This document shows, in pieces, positions 1 to 8,211 of a stretch of 64,000 nt of DNA; within the stretch, counting starts at the first letter, position 1; each line of letters starts with the position of its first letter. Both the position numbers and the translations under genes were made by a program. This stretch comes from Brevibacillus reuszeri. Its GTDB lineage: Bacteria > Bacillota > Bacilli > Brevibacillales > Brevibacillaceae. The notes below the pieces were generated by a model. The model was given only the letters and a program-made list of their open reading frames with translations, had not been told where the DNA came from and made no database searches. The stretch lies in contig NZ_BEXF01000025.1 in the NCBI RefSeq assembly GCF_002897295.1, forward strand, positions 1 to 64,000. Direction: 5' to 3'.

Positions 1-1
1 C

Positions 2-2491
2 AACACGGACATGCAAACCAATATCGGATTTAACTGTAATGGTGTGACAAACGTTTTTGCACTTGAGCCTATCACCAACAACCCGCCAACGCTCACACTC
101 ACGTCACCTGCCGATAATCAGACATTAACAGAAGGCAGCACGTACAAGCTGGAGGGCACTGTCTCTGATGTTGACGTTGGTAACGCCCTGTCTGTGAAAT
201 ACTCCATCGGAGGTGGACCAACGCAAACTATAGCGCTCGGTACGTCTGACGGCTCAACAGCGAAGTCATTCAACAAAACGTTGAAGTATTCACAAGGTCG
301 TTTCTGGGATGGTGCAACGGATGTTTCAGGCTTGTTGCCAGCAGAGGCATCGTCTATTCAAATCTGGGCAAATGACGGTATAGACGACTCAGCCAAGGTG
401 ACTCGGAACTTCACCGTTGTACAAGAGGACGGGAAGATTATTATTCCTGTCAACGTGGTATCGGCTGGGTACCTCGTTTCTCGTATGGCGCCGCCTGTCC
501 GATTGAGCAACGGGTGGTTGGTTGGGGCTGTTAAAGATACTTCTGTAAATCGAATAGCCATCTATAAATCAACTGACAATGGAAAGATTTGGATGCAACT
601 ATCAGCCCTGAATACTGTTCCGGGTGAGTTTTCACTTACTAGTAAAGGGATGTCAGTATACATCTTGGCTAGTATGAGTTCGACTCAAATTCTCGCATAT
701 AGGTTCGATGTTACGACTGTGGGCGCTTCAATAACTGGCGGAGTTTCCGTTGAATCTGGACAAACAGCTCTCGGTGCAATTGATCTCAAAATTACTCCTG
801 ACGGCACCACACTCCGGTGGGCAGCCAGCACAAAAAACGCCACCTATCCGAACAGTTTCAACATCCGTGCTGGTTCTATTCCGATTAATGCGGATGGTAC
901 GTTGGGGACTCCGAGTGCGGTTAGTCAGGCTACAACTTATGATATAAAACAATATAATTGCACTAATCCTGTTCTGGTTTTTCGTGACGGCCTCCCTGTA
1001 ATCGTATTCCAGTACAATGGCACATCCATGTATAACAATATTTACTCCTTAGCTTTAAATGGTTCAGAATGGCCTGTAGGTGTTGTATATCAAGGAGGCG
1101 AGTCGTTCGTCCAATCGTCGCCAACTGTCTGCGCCACACCTAACACCAAACTGCATACGGCGTGGCACGGAACAGACGCGACAGATTCCGCAAACCCGTG
1201 GATTCGCTACTCCAACGCGTCAGTCGGCGCACTTTGGCTCCCCACACCGAAAAAGTTGGTTAAAGGCCAAAATGCTTGTATCACCAGTGACAAGAGCGGC
1301 AAGCTGTTCATTACCTACGAAGACGGCGGAGTAATCAAGCGGATCGAGTCTACCAACGAATTCGCGTCGTTCCAAGGACCGTTTACAATCGGAGTAGGAA
1401 CCGTACCAGCATCTCAATTTGACCCAACGTTCCAGACCGATTTCACGATACCGCCTACGATCTATCAGGCTACGGGCGCAGTCAAATATTACGGCTCATT
1501 GATCGTCAACAAAAAGCCCGTTGTCACACTTACCACACCTGACAACCAGACTCTGACGGAGAACGCAACGTATGATGTAGCTGGTAACGCTGTAGACGAG
1601 GACGTTGGGAATGTCGTAACAGTCTACTACAAAATCAATAATGGACCACCACAGGCGGCTGCATCTGGCATATCAGATGGTAGCACGCCTATTTTGTTTT
1701 CCAAGCAGCTGACCTACAAGAACAAGCGCGTCTACCTGGGCACTACAGACATTACAGGAGCTGACCTAGCTGAAAACGTTGACCACATCCTCACCGTCTG
1801 GGCTGAAGATAACAAGCAGGGCAAGAGTACAGAAGTCACACGCAAGTTCAAAGTGGTTTGGAACCGTCCGCCAGTAATTAGCGACAGTAACCGCGATCTT
1901 GGAATAATGGAAGCACCGCCTTCAGTCAAATACGAAGTGACAGACCAGGAGAATAATCCGTTTACTGTAACCGAAAAGATCGATGGAGAAGTGATCCGCA
2001 CATATGCGGGAGTTTCTGGACGACAGGAGACTATCACAATCCCACATCATATGTGGTTGCGTGTTGAACCCGGAGTGCTGCATAACTTGACCATCGAAGC
2101 CACGGACGACCAAGGAATGACTTCTAAGCGGACGTACACGCTAACCCGTTTTGTCGACAAGATTACTTTCAATGGTATGGATTATGCATTATTGCGGCCA
2201 GAGACAAGAGAGTTTTTCACGACCGATGTTGCTGCTAAAAGACTATTGCTCACGCCAATGTGGGACCTTCCGCCGGGGGTTAACTTACTCGTTGAAGCTT
2301 GCAACAATGGATACGATGCTTCCCCAACTTGGGAAGATGCAACGCATGTTGTAAAAACAGGCCGAATTCATATGTTCAACAACACTACCAAGTCAGCAGA
2401 TAAGTGGGGTATAAATTTCAGATTCCGTATAGAGAAAGGTTCAGCAATTTTTCCTGTCTACTTCAAAGGAGTAGGGGGTGCATTCGATTGA
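2..2491 (+). CDS. phage tail fibre / tail spike-like protein (5' partial)
   Basis: The reading frame is open to the left window edge; the first ATG is at 11 but has no ribosome binding site, so the gene probably starts upstream. The 826 visible residues hold two related Ig/cadherin-like modules (about residues 20-135 and 505-620, both with NQTLTE and D-D-VGN motifs). Between them is a region of about 350 residues rich in short beta repeats, like a sialidase-type propeller. A third Ig-like segment (about 620-715) and a C-terminal cap follow. Such mosaics are typical of receptor-binding tail fibres. It lies directly upstream of small phage genes and a holin-lysin cassette, which supports a tail role. 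The exact receptor or enzyme activity cannot be told. Confidence 0.7.
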   Translation, partial: NTDMQTNIGFNCNGVTNVFALEPITNNPPTLTLTSPADNQTLTEGSTYKLEGTVSDVDVGNALSVKYSIGGGPTQTIALGTSDGSTAKSFNKTLKYSQGRFWDGATDVSGLLPAEASSIQIWANDGIDDSAKVTRNFTVVQEDGKIIIPVNVVSAGYLVSRMAPPVRLSNGWLVGAVKDTSVNRIAIYKSTDNGKIWMQLSALNTVPGEFSLTSKGMSVYILASMSSTQILAYRFDVTTVGASITGGVSVESGQTALGAIDLKITPDGTTLRWAASTKNATYPNSFNIRAGSIPINADGTLGTPSAVSQATTYDIKQYNCTNPVLVFRDGLPVIVFQYNGTSMYNNIYSLALNGSEWPVGVVYQGGESFVQSSPTVCATPNTKLHTAWHGTDATDSANPWIRYSNASVGALWLPTPKKLVKGQNACITSDKSGKLFITYEDGGVIKRIESTNEFASFQGPFTIGVGTVPASQFDPTFQTDFTIPPTIYQATGAVKYYGSLIVNKKPVVTLTTPDNQTLTENATYDVAGNAVDEDVGNVVTVYYKINNGPPQAAASGISDGSTPILFSKQLTYKNKRVYLGTTDITGADLAENVDHILTVWAEDNKQGKSTEVTRKFKVVWNRPPVISDSNRDLGIMEAPPSVKYEVTDQENNPFTVTEKIDGEVIRTYAGVSGRQETITIPHHMWLRVEPGVLHNLTIEATDDQGMTSKRTYTLTRFVDKITFNGMDYALLRPETREFFTTDVAAKRLLLTPMWDLPPGVNLLVEACNNGYDASPTWEDATHVVKTGRIHMFNNTTKSADKWGINFRFRIEKGSAIFPVYFKGVGGAFD

Positions 2492-2745
2492 ACATACAGA
2501 CTTCAAACCAGAGGTCTTGTAGAGAGGCCCAAGAAGCAAGAGCAGCGTTGGAACAAGAAAAGGCCACGCTTGAACAAAAGGTTGCGCAGCTCACGCAGGA
2601 CAAAACGAATCTAATGCTTGCCGTCACTGATATGTACGAGCAAAATCTCGTGCTTGAAGAAAAAAATAAAAATGTGATGCTCGCAATGACAGACCTTTAT
2701 GAAATGCTTCTGCCGTTACTGCCAGATGAAGGAGGAACGCCCTGA
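2488..2745 (+). CDS. small coiled-coil phage protein
   Basis: The preferred start is TTG at 2488, overlapping the stop of the fibre gene by 4 bases (TTGA), with GGAG/GGGGG upstream; this gives 85 residues. The product is almost entirely helical: a heptad-like stretch with repeated EQ/EK pairs, then two copies of a motif close to NLMLAVTDMYEQ / NVMLAMTDLYEM. It ends GGTP. It is translationally coupled to the fibre gene and to the next small gene (TGATG). Proteins of this size and place are common between tail fibre and lysis genes of Firmicute Myo/Siphoviridae; function is unknown. Confidence 0.6.
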   Translation: MNIQTSNQRSCREAQEARAALEQEKATLEQKVAQLTQDKTNLMLAVTDMYEQNLVLEEKNKNVMLAMTDLYEMLLPLLPDEGGTP

Positions 2746-2867
2746 TGCATCCTATGTCACCGATTTATGCCGACCTGATCAAAGATGGTTTGAAAACCAT
2801 CGATCAGGTGCCAGAAAAAAACCGCGCTGAAGTTCAAAAGCTATTAGACGCCAATGCAGAGAATTAA
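2745..2867 (+). CDS. CD1375-like / XkdX-like small phage protein
   Basis: A 40-residue ORF starts at the ATG that overlaps the previous stop codon (TGATG). It begins MHPMSPIYADLIKDG and continues KTIDQVPEKNRAEVQKLL, a pattern found in the very small CD1375/XkdX-type proteins that sit between tail fibre and holin genes in Clostridium and Bacillus prophages. The family role is not established. Size, start overlap and gene position are the main evidence. Confidence 0.65.
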   Translation: MHPMSPIYADLIKDGLKTIDQVPEKNRAEVQKLLDANAEN

Positions 2868-2928
2868 ACGAGCTGCAGAGGCGATTTTAATATGGCTATT
2901 GTTGTCCATGAAAGGAGGTGAGACTATC

Positions 2929-3066
2929 ATGGCGATTGCTACGATTTACGTTACCTTGATCATGGAAGGGAACAAAACATTTAGTCAGGTACCTAATCAG
3001 CAAAAACTTCGGAATGAAGTGAAAAACCAACTTGAGGTGCTAGGTTTTCCTGAGCTTGCACAATAG
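2929..3066 (+). CDS. small phage protein of unknown function (45 aa)
   Basis: ATG at 2929 is preceded at 9 bases by a perfect AAAGGAGGTG ribosome binding site (2911-2920), so this start is better than the upstream in-frame TTG/ATG codons. The 45-residue product starts MAIATIYVTLIMEGNKTF and has a Q/K-rich second half. It fits the group of short proteins found next to XkdX in Gram-positive prophages. It has no membrane helix and no motif that reveals a role. Confidence 0.55.
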   Translation: MAIATIYVTLIMEGNKTFSQVPNQQKLRNEVKNQLEVLGFPELAQ

Positions 3067-3160
3067 CAGACAAATACATTCATCATGACCATGAGCCAGC
3101 TTCGTTCCTAGCGAGGCTATTTTTGTTGCCCCGAGGGGGTGAGGAAGGTGAGCAGAGTAT

Positions 3161-3460
3161 ATGAACGCTGAATTATTGGCACTCATTTCTGTAGTATCGG
3201 CACTAACCGGTATTGCACTAGGTTGGCTAGGTCGGGCGAGAACGATTCGACAGGATGCAGCCCAGCAAGCCGGGACTGACGCAATGCAGCGCGCAGACGT
3301 GGACTATCTAAAACGTGGGGTAGATGATATCAGACTCGAGCAGCGTGCGCAGGGGCAAAAATTCGATGCGCTATCTGAGCGTGTTACTCGGGTAGAGGAA
3401 TCTGCAAAACAAGCACACCATAGATTGAACCGTTTGGACGGAAGAAAGGAAGATGAGTAA
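3161..3460 (+). CDS. membrane-anchored coiled-coil protein of the lysis cassette
   Basis: This is a 99-residue protein. Residues 5-22 form a hydrophobic N-terminal helix. A long charged helix follows, with RADVDYLKRGVDDIRLEQ and DALSERVTRVEESAKQA as probable coiled coil. It is immediately upstream of the holin (ATGA overlap at 3460). Function is likely accessory to lysis or membrane anchoring, comparable in size and place to XhlA-type proteins, although XhlA carries its membrane helix at the C terminus. The GTGAGGAAGGTGAG stretch upstream serves as ribosome binding site. Confidence 0.6.
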   Translation: MNAELLALISVVSALTGIALGWLGRARTIRQDAAQQAGTDAMQRADVDYLKRGVDDIRLEQRAQGQKFDALSERVTRVEESAKQAHHRLNRLDGRKEDE

Positions 3461-3717
3461 TGATTGAAATCGGATTAGTAATTGCAGCTGTAATGGCTAT
3501 CGGGGGATGGCTGAAAGGACAGGATTGGTACCCGAATAGTTTCATTCCACTGGCGATCGTCTTCTTGGCGGTCGCTTTTAATTTGGCCAACGCCTTTTTG
3601 TTTCACGGAGATTTCTTGGAGGCTGGCAAGCTGGCTTTCATCGAAGCGCTTGGGGCAATTGGTATTCACAGCGGCATGAAAAATACATTCCAGGGGCGGG
3701 AGAGTGATCAAGAGTGA
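3460..3717 (+). CDS. phage holin
   Basis: This 85-residue hydrophobic protein has two clear membrane helices (about residues 2-17 and 29-50), a possible third (about 58-75) and a short charged C-terminal tail (RESDQE). Holins form lesions in the cytoplasmic membrane that release or activate the lysin. Size, topology and direct coupling to the peptidase gene (4-base overlap GTGA) support the call. The exact holin family is not assigned. Confidence 0.75.
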   Translation: MIEIGLVIAAVMAIGGWLKGQDWYPNSFIPLAIVFLAVAFNLANAFLFHGDFLEAGKLAFIEALGAIGIHSGMKNTFQGRESDQE

Positions 3718-5030
3718 TTCCTCCAATGAACGAGTACAGGGTGACCTCTCCGTTCGGCTGGCGTTCAGGCCCGATCAATGGTAATCGTGAATTTCATACC
3801 GGCATCGATTTGGTCAAAACTCATCAAGCACCTATCAACGCTTTCGTAGCTGGAGAAGTCATGCATGCAAAGGAAGGTGTTGCAGGGAGTGGTTTCGGCG
3901 GTTACGGGATTGTAGTGGCAATTCGCGATCCAGAAACGGGCCATTTGCACTGCTATGCCCACCTGGACAGTGTTGCTGTGAAAGTGGGTGATAAAGTAAA
4001 ACAGGGACAATTGATCGGGCGCCAAGGTAACACTGGGCAGAGCACTGGAAGCCATCTACATTATGAAATTCGAAAAAGCTCGTCGCCCCAATATGGCTGG
4101 ATCGCTGATCGCGAAAAAAATTGCTTCGAACCGGTAAAGTACCTGGATGATTACTTTGCCAAAGCACAAAATAATCCCAAACCTGTTGATAAACCTGTGA
4201 ATAAACAAGCAGACGAGAAGACAAAAGAGGCGTTGAAGGTGCTTCAAAGCGAACAGGTCATTCAGTCACCAGCATATTGGCTAGAAAACGCATTTGAAGG
4301 CGGGACAGTACGCGGCGATTACGCGGCATTGCTCATCCAAAACATGGCGAAGAGACTGGCGACAGCTGGTCCAGTACCAGAGACACCAAAACCGGAGCAA
4401 CCGAAGCCAAAGCCGGAACCAGAGAAGCCAGTCAAGCAGCCGAAGTCATGGACTGAAATTGAAAAGCTAACCCAGGCCGCTAGTGTCCATGTGGATGTAG
4501 GCGGTGGCGGCACAGGGATACTGTTGAAAGGCGGGCTTCTGCTAACAGCCAAGCACGTATCTAAAGGTCGGGTGTCCATCCGGTTTAAGACAAATTCGCG
4601 TCATTGGTATACCGCTGATATGATTTCCGAGCATCCGGGGGTCGGTAAGGATTCTGTGGATCTAGCACTGTACCGGATTGAGAACGCCCCGGCAAGCCTA
4701 CCGTATCTGCTAGTGAATACAGAACCCCTTGTCACAGGACAAAAGCTTTTGACCGTAGAAGCAGAGTACACAGAATGGATATCACGTAGCGGACAGTTGT
4801 GCCAAATAAGCACAGCAAAGGAACCCTGGGAATTTGACAGCTCTATTCCTGCGCAACACGGAAACAGTGGTGGAGCTGCAGTTAATGAATATGGCGAGGT
4901 AGTTGGAGTCATAGTAAATTTGGCTTCTGTGGGTATCCAGCGTGGCAGTGTGCGGGAAAGTGTTCCTGGGTGCGAGGCAGTTAACCTGATGCATCCAGCG
5001 GTAGTAGAATGGTTGAAAAAATACATGTAA
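3714..5030 (+). CDS. two-domain lysin: M23 peptidase fused to trypsin-like serine protease
   Basis: The start is GTG at 3714, overlapping the holin stop; ATG at 3726 is an alternative. Residues 10-145 form an M23/LytM metallopeptidase with zinc ligands H28, D32 and H116 (HLH 114-116), predicted to cut peptidoglycan cross-bridges. Residues 170-215 match a helical domain seen in other phage lysins (SPAYWLEN, AALLIQNMA). A Pro/Lys/Glu linker follows at 220-245. Residues 255-435 form a chymotrypsin/trypsin-fold domain with a complete triad: H281 (TAKHV), D316 (VDLAL), S385 (GNSGG). A protease fused to a lysin is unusual. It could process phage or wall proteins, or release the M23 part. A terminator follows directly. 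Confidence 0.85.
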   Translation: MIPPMNEYRVTSPFGWRSGPINGNREFHTGIDLVKTHQAPINAFVAGEVMHAKEGVAGSGFGGYGIVVAIRDPETGHLHCYAHLDSVAVKVGDKVKQGQLIGRQGNTGQSTGSHLHYEIRKSSSPQYGWIADREKNCFEPVKYLDDYFAKAQNNPKPVDKPVNKQADEKTKEALKVLQSEQVIQSPAYWLENAFEGGTVRGDYAALLIQNMAKRLATAGPVPETPKPEQPKPKPEPEKPVKQPKSWTEIEKLTQAASVHVDVGGGGTGILLKGGLLLTAKHVSKGRVSIRFKTNSRHWYTADMISEHPGVGKDSVDLALYRIENAPASLPYLLVNTEPLVTGQKLLTVEAEYTEWISRSGQLCQISTAKEPWEFDSSIPAQHGNSGGAAVNEYGEVVGVIVNLASVGIQRGSVRESVPGCEAVNLMHPAVVEWLKKYM

Positions 5031-5038
5031 ATGGTGAT

Positions 5039-5075
5039 GCCCTCCTTCGGAGAAATCCGGGGAGGGCTTTTTCAA
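5039..5075 (+). terminator. rho-independent terminator of the lysis cassette
   Basis: Stem GCCCTCC (5039-5045) pairs with GGAGGGC (5061-5067), with further CGG/CCG pairing inside, followed by a T run. The inner GGAGAAATCC is the same loop motif found in the terminators at 8896 and 10831. Confidence 0.85.
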
Positions 5076-5131
5076 TTTTTATTGTATATATCCATTAAGC
5101 TAACTTTAAATTTTTGCAGGAGGAAAACTTC

Positions 5132-6004
5132 ATGGATAAACTCGAAAGCAATTCAAGTGAGAAAATACATAAAATCCTTATTGAAAATTATGAAAAAGAT
5201 GTGATTCACTTAGAACTCCCATCAGGAAAAGTAGTCAAATTAGGAGGATTCATTTCTCTTAATGCACTTAGTGAATATGAAGATGCTTTGAATGAAATTA
5301 ATAACTCGCGTGAAGCATTTTGTATGATGCTTGTTTCAATGATTCGTGACGATAGTTCTATAACAATTGAAGAAATGCTCTCATTAGAAAATGAGAAGAT
5401 TATCTCTTTGGGTGAGCAATTTATAGAAAAGGACACTTATTTAAAAAATCACTATGAAAAAGTTACTGGTGAATTAGATTTTTTCGAGCGCTTTAAAAAG
5501 GCTGTAGAATCGCAGCGAAGAGAAACATCTGAAAAGTTTAAAAAACTAATTCCTGATTTTACCTGGACGAACTCTCATATCCAACCACTCCTCCGTTCAA
5601 TTGAGAATATTGAGCGTATGAAGAGTAATGTGATATCTCCACAAATGAGGGGAGTTCGGGGTGTAATTAACGACCTTGATCGTTTTCAAGCGAAAGAAGA
5701 TAAACAAGAGTATGAATCAGTTATGCCCAAAATTGGAGATTACATTTCTCCAGAAGCAATGACAAGTCGATATCTTGAAAAACTTATTGAGCAGCAAGAT
5801 CAGAATAATGAGAATCTAACAAACCACTTAATAGAAGGTTTTGAAAATATGGTCAAGCTTCAAGCTCAGCTTATAGAAGAGAACCAAAAAAGTAGTGCAG
5901 AAGCAAATAAGTTTAACAAAATTGTTGTTTGGCTTACAGGGTTAACTTTGGGTGCAACAGTCATTGGTGTTATTATAGCTACAATACAATATCTGGGAAA
6001 CTAA
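5132..6004 (+). CDS. AT-rich helical protein with C-terminal membrane anchor (prophage cargo)
   Basis: ATG at 5132 has AGGAGGA at 5119-5125 as ribosome binding site; the product is 290 residues. The N-terminal third is acidic and mixed alpha/beta. The middle (about 100-250) is helical and highly charged. The C terminus (about residues 262-286) is a single hydrophobic helix. No known domain is recognised. Codon and base use are clearly more AT-rich than in the neighbouring lysis and chromosomal genes, as expected for a recently acquired cargo gene. It sits alone between a terminator and an SOS-type promoter, the classical place for prophage cargo genes such as superinfection exclusion or anti-phage functions, but no function can be claimed. 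Confidence 0.6.
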   Translation: MDKLESNSSEKIHKILIENYEKDVIHLELPSGKVVKLGGFISLNALSEYEDALNEINNSREAFCMMLVSMIRDDSSITIEEMLSLENEKIISLGEQFIEKDTYLKNHYEKVTGELDFFERFKKAVESQRRETSEKFKKLIPDFTWTNSHIQPLLRSIENIERMKSNVISPQMRGVRGVINDLDRFQAKEDKQEYESVMPKIGDYISPEAMTSRYLEKLIEQQDQNNENLTNHLIEGFENMVKLQAQLIEENQKSSAEANKFNKIVVWLTGLTLGATVIGVIIATIQYLGN

Positions 6005-6034
6005 GGGTTTTAGGCATTTCATTAATTGGTTGTA

Positions 6035-6079
6035 TTGCATCTTTGCAAGTTGTTCGCATATAATACAAACAAATGTTCC
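6035..6079 (+). promoter_or_regulatory. SOS-type promoter with LexA box (YolD copy 1)
   Basis: TTGCAT (6035-6040) and TATAAT (6059-6064) are separated by 18 bases. A LexA-like site CAAACAAATGTTCC (6066-6079) lies just downstream, with one mismatch to the Bacillus consensus CGAACRNRYGTTYC. The same promoter layout recurs at 9121. Confidence 0.7.
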
Positions 6080-6100
6080 TGTATTATGCGAGGTGATAAG

Positions 6101-6454
6101 ATGGCAGGCAGGATAGAGGACCCACTTGGAATGCGTTTCATACTTCCCGAACACGCGCAGGCGCTAAATGAGCTTGCATATGAAAAGCTACTGATCAAAC
6201 AGCCCATGCTTGACGATCAAGAGCTGATGGAAATGTCCAGGTTGATTGAAGAGTCACGAATCGATGATTTTGCAGTTCGTGTCGTTTGGTTCGAAGCAGA
6301 AAGAAAAGTGGATAATGTCGAACTTGGCAAAGAAGAGTCAGCGTGGGGCTGGATACAGCGGATTGATATGAACCGAAAGCAAATCAAGCTGGTCAATGAC
6401 GATGGCTTTTGGTGGATTTACTTCAATAGGATAATGCGGATTGATCGGGTCTAA
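6101..6454 (+). CDS. YolD-like protein, copy 1
   Basis: ATG at 6101 follows GAGGTGATAAG; the product is 117 residues. It begins MAGRIEDPLGMRFILPEH and ends with the WGWIQRIDMNRKQIKLV...WIYFNRIMRI pattern of the YolD family. YolD proteins often accompany SOS-inducible Y-family polymerases (UvrX) in Bacillus prophages and plasmids; no polymerase gene is adjacent here. The SOS-type promoter supports DNA damage control. It shares the N-terminal R-I-E-x-P-x-x-M-R-F-x-LPE signature with the second copy at 9222. Confidence 0.85.
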   Translation: MAGRIEDPLGMRFILPEHAQALNELAYEKLLIKQPMLDDQELMEMSRLIEESRIDDFAVRVVWFEAERKVDNVELGKEESAWGWIQRIDMNRKQIKLVNDDGFWWIYFNRIMRIDRV

Positions 6455-6495
6455 GCAAGCCAGCATATTCTATATTGAGGGATTACAGAAGCAAA

Positions 6496-6532
6496 GGACC
6501 CGCCTTACATAAAATTGAGGCGGGTTCCTTCA
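6496..6532. terminator. bidirectional terminator between convergent genes
   Basis: GGACCCGCCTT and GAGGCGGGTTCC form a long stem (6496-6528) between the convergent YolD-like gene and the minus-strand gene ending at 6533. Confidence 0.7.
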
Positions 6533-6811
6533 TTATAAGTATCTGTCCATGTAGTCTGAGGTGTAAACAAACTGCTTTCCCCCGGCCAACATGTATCGTT
6601 TCAAATTCTCTCTAAACGATTGATCTGCAAGAGCCAGCTCCACAATGAACGCCTGCGCGCTTCCAAGCGACCTATTTCGCTTCGCTCTTCCGTTGAAAAT
6701 CGGATTCCGGAAATCCAGATTGTCAGCTACTTTGATCAGGTTCCCGTACATCGTCCTCGAATGGGTCGATGTCACCCGCGGCAGCTCTTCATGTGTTTCC
6801 CCTATATCCAT
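6533..6811 (-). CDS. hypothetical protein (92 aa)
   Basis: The start at 6811 has AAGGGGAG on the minus strand at the right distance. The product is small, soluble and basic; it contains the stretch GSAQAFIVELALADQSFRENL, predicted helical, and ends YTSDYMDRYL. I recognise no family. It lies in the prophage/accessory region, convergent to the YolD-like gene and with no close operon partner, since the next minus-strand gene ends 130 bases away. Confidence 0.55.
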   Translation of the reverse strand: MDIGETHEELPRVTSTHSRTMYGNLIKVADNLDFRNPIFNGRAKRNRSLGSAQAFIVELALADQSFRENLKRYMLAGGKQFVYTSDYMDRYL

Positions 6812-6942
6812 ACTTTCTCCCCTTCACGTTTCAATTTCAAATTATCGAAATATAACCTCGGTTCAAAAACATCATTCAACACTCTGCACACTAAGAAGCC
6901 CTTTCCTATGTAGCAGAGGATATGTAACGCAGCATAGCACCA

Positions 6943-7299
6943 CTAGCGATGGATGACGTCCCCGCGTTTGATCGATCCGTCCAGAGCTGCTTTGACAAGT
7001 TTCTGATCGTCGAAGCTGACCAGTCGTCCTGTCCCTACCTCTTCCACATGCAGCCGTCCGCGGCTTACCGATACCACCCGATATCCGTCATTAGATGATA
7101 GTGGAGCTGCTGGATGGTATAAAGAATGAGAAATAGAAAGCAAAACACCGAAACTTAGCACGGCCAGCAGCCCCCAAGAAACTTTGGAAACTGTTCTTTC
7201 TAAGTCCTCCGGTTCATCGTCGTCATCTTCCCATTCTTCTTCTTCATGATACAGGGGGCGTTTCCGTTCTTCTCGAAAGTACCTACGCTTCCGGGGCAT
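6943..7299 (-). CDS. acidic-linker membrane protein (118 aa)
   Basis: The N terminus is very basic (RKRRYFREERKR). An almost pure acidic run (EEEEWEDDDDEPEDLE, residues 19-34) follows, then one membrane helix (about residues 42-62) and a C-terminal beta-rich domain of about 50 residues (YRVVSVSRGRLHVEEV). The start overlaps the end of the upstream minus-strand gene by 17 bases, so the two are coupled. The topology suggests a single-pass protein with a small extracellular domain. No family is recognised. Confidence 0.55.
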   Translation of the reverse strand: MPRKRRYFREERKRPLYHEEEEWEDDDDEPEDLERTVSKVSWGLLAVLSFGVLLSISHSLYHPAAPLSSNDGYRVVSVSRGRLHVEEVGTGRLVSFDDQKLVKAALDGSIKRGDVIHR

Positions 7300-7507
7300 T
7301 TGTAGGCACCACCCTTCGCACAGGTACGGGAATCCCGATTCGTTTTTGCTCGTTCTTTACCTGTCGTTCAGCTATCCGGGACAAGGCCATCGGTTTAAGA
7401 TGCCCTTTTGCCCAGGCGCTAAAGTTCAAGGTCTTGGATATCTCCCACATTTCCCTTTCGAGTGGATCGTTGACGTTAAAGCATACAGGCTTTCTTTCAG
7501 TCGCCAT
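7283..7507 (-). CDS. ribbon-helix-helix-like small protein
   Basis: This 74-residue protein has a good ribosome binding site (GGAGGTGCTGCA before ATG at 7507). The pattern KPVCFNVNDPLEREMWEI followed by FSAWAKGHL fits one beta strand and two helices of a ribbon-helix-helix DNA-binding fold, as in ParR/CopG-type proteins. The C terminus is basic and Pro-rich. The GC-rich stretch just upstream (7528-7600) holds repeated GTTGTGT motifs that could be its binding site. The family call is tentative. Confidence 0.45.
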   Translation of the reverse strand: MATERKPVCFNVNDPLEREMWEISKTLNFSAWAKGHLKPMALSRIAERQVKNEQKRIGIPVPVRRVVPTNAPEA

Positions 7508-7673
7508 TGCAGCACCTCCAAGATGGTGTTATGCAGCGCAGCGTTGTGTAAGGCTGCGTGCTGTTGTGTTACTATGTGATGCGCAACGGATTGTCCAATA
7601 TGCACAACTCTCTGTGATGCGAAAGGATAAATTTCGAATAGTTTGTCCATCATGGTAATGAGGTGATGGAGAA

Positions 7674-7910
7674 ATGAGATGGAAACATGGTTTAGGAAAG
7701 TACCGAACACCGTTTGGCGAGTGGTTGGATGATATGAATAAAACGTCAGTAGAATTTGCAGAAGAAAGCGGAGTGCATCGAAATACTATTGATGCATTGG
7801 CTGGGCAGAAGGGGTACGGAGCACGTAGGACAACTTTAGACAAAATATTGAAGACAGCGAAACAACTCGATCCCGGGGCAACGTATGAAAAGTTGTTCCC
7901 GCCAACGTAA
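7674..7910 (+). CDS. small helix-turn-helix (XRE/Cro-like) regulator
   Basis: This 78-residue protein with ATG at 7674 is preceded by GAGGTGATGGAG. Residues 15-50 (FGEWLDDMNKTSVEFAEESG followed by VHRNTIDALAGQ) fit a Cro/C1-type helix-turn-helix. It is divergent from the ribbon-helix-helix gene at 7283-7507 and ends at a strong terminator. A small regulator in a prophage or accessory island is likely; no partner peptidase or repressor tail is present. Confidence 0.65.
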   Translation: MRWKHGLGKYRTPFGEWLDDMNKTSVEFAEESGVHRNTIDALAGQKGYGARRTTLDKILKTAKQLDPGATYEKLFPPT

Positions 7911-7912
7911 AA

Positions 7913-7946
7913 AGCCCATCTCAAAAGCGATGGGCTATTTTCTTTT
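7913..7946 (+). terminator. rho-independent terminator
   Basis: AGCCCATC and GATGGGCT form an 8-bp stem directly after the helix-turn-helix gene, followed by ATTTTCTTTT. Confidence 0.85.
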
Positions 7947-8039
7947 GAGGAGGGGTATAATAAGATCAAAAGACGGACAAACTAAGTAATTCGTATATAT
8001 CATAAAGAGGTCAATCAGTATAATAGGCATTCAACCCTG

Positions 8040-8155
8040 ATGTCCGCATACCGGCATATCAAGGAACCTAAGTTCATGCATTGCGTGATTCGAGAAAAAG
8101 GCGAGGTTTACAAGGCGCTGCGGACGTTTTTTGGCAAGAAGGAAGTACAGGTGTA
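8040..8155 (+). pseudogene. short ORF, probably the tail of a broken phage gene
   Basis: From ATG at 8040 a 38-residue ORF reads MSAYRHIKEPKFMHCVIREK... and ends KKEVQV. The same frame stays open upstream to about 7990 without a start codon. Composition is protein-like, but no ribosome binding site is seen at 8040, so a truncated gene end is more likely than an intact small gene. It is followed by a terminator (8166-8202). The family is not recognised. Confidence 0.35.
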
Positions 8156-8165
8156 GAAAAGCAAT

Positions 8166-8202
8166 GAGCAGCGAGCTTACGGGCTTGCTGCTCTTCTTGT
8201 GC
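8166..8202 (+). terminator. terminator upstream of intron unit A
   Basis: GAGCAGCGAGC pairs with GCTTGCTGCTC, followed by TTCTTGT. Confidence 0.65.
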
Positions 8203-8211
8203 CAATCTCCT

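Noticed and set aside
4601..5026. 141-residue ORF antisense to the lysin protease domain
   Set aside because: The sense strand has a complete protease triad and the antisense frame has no start signals.
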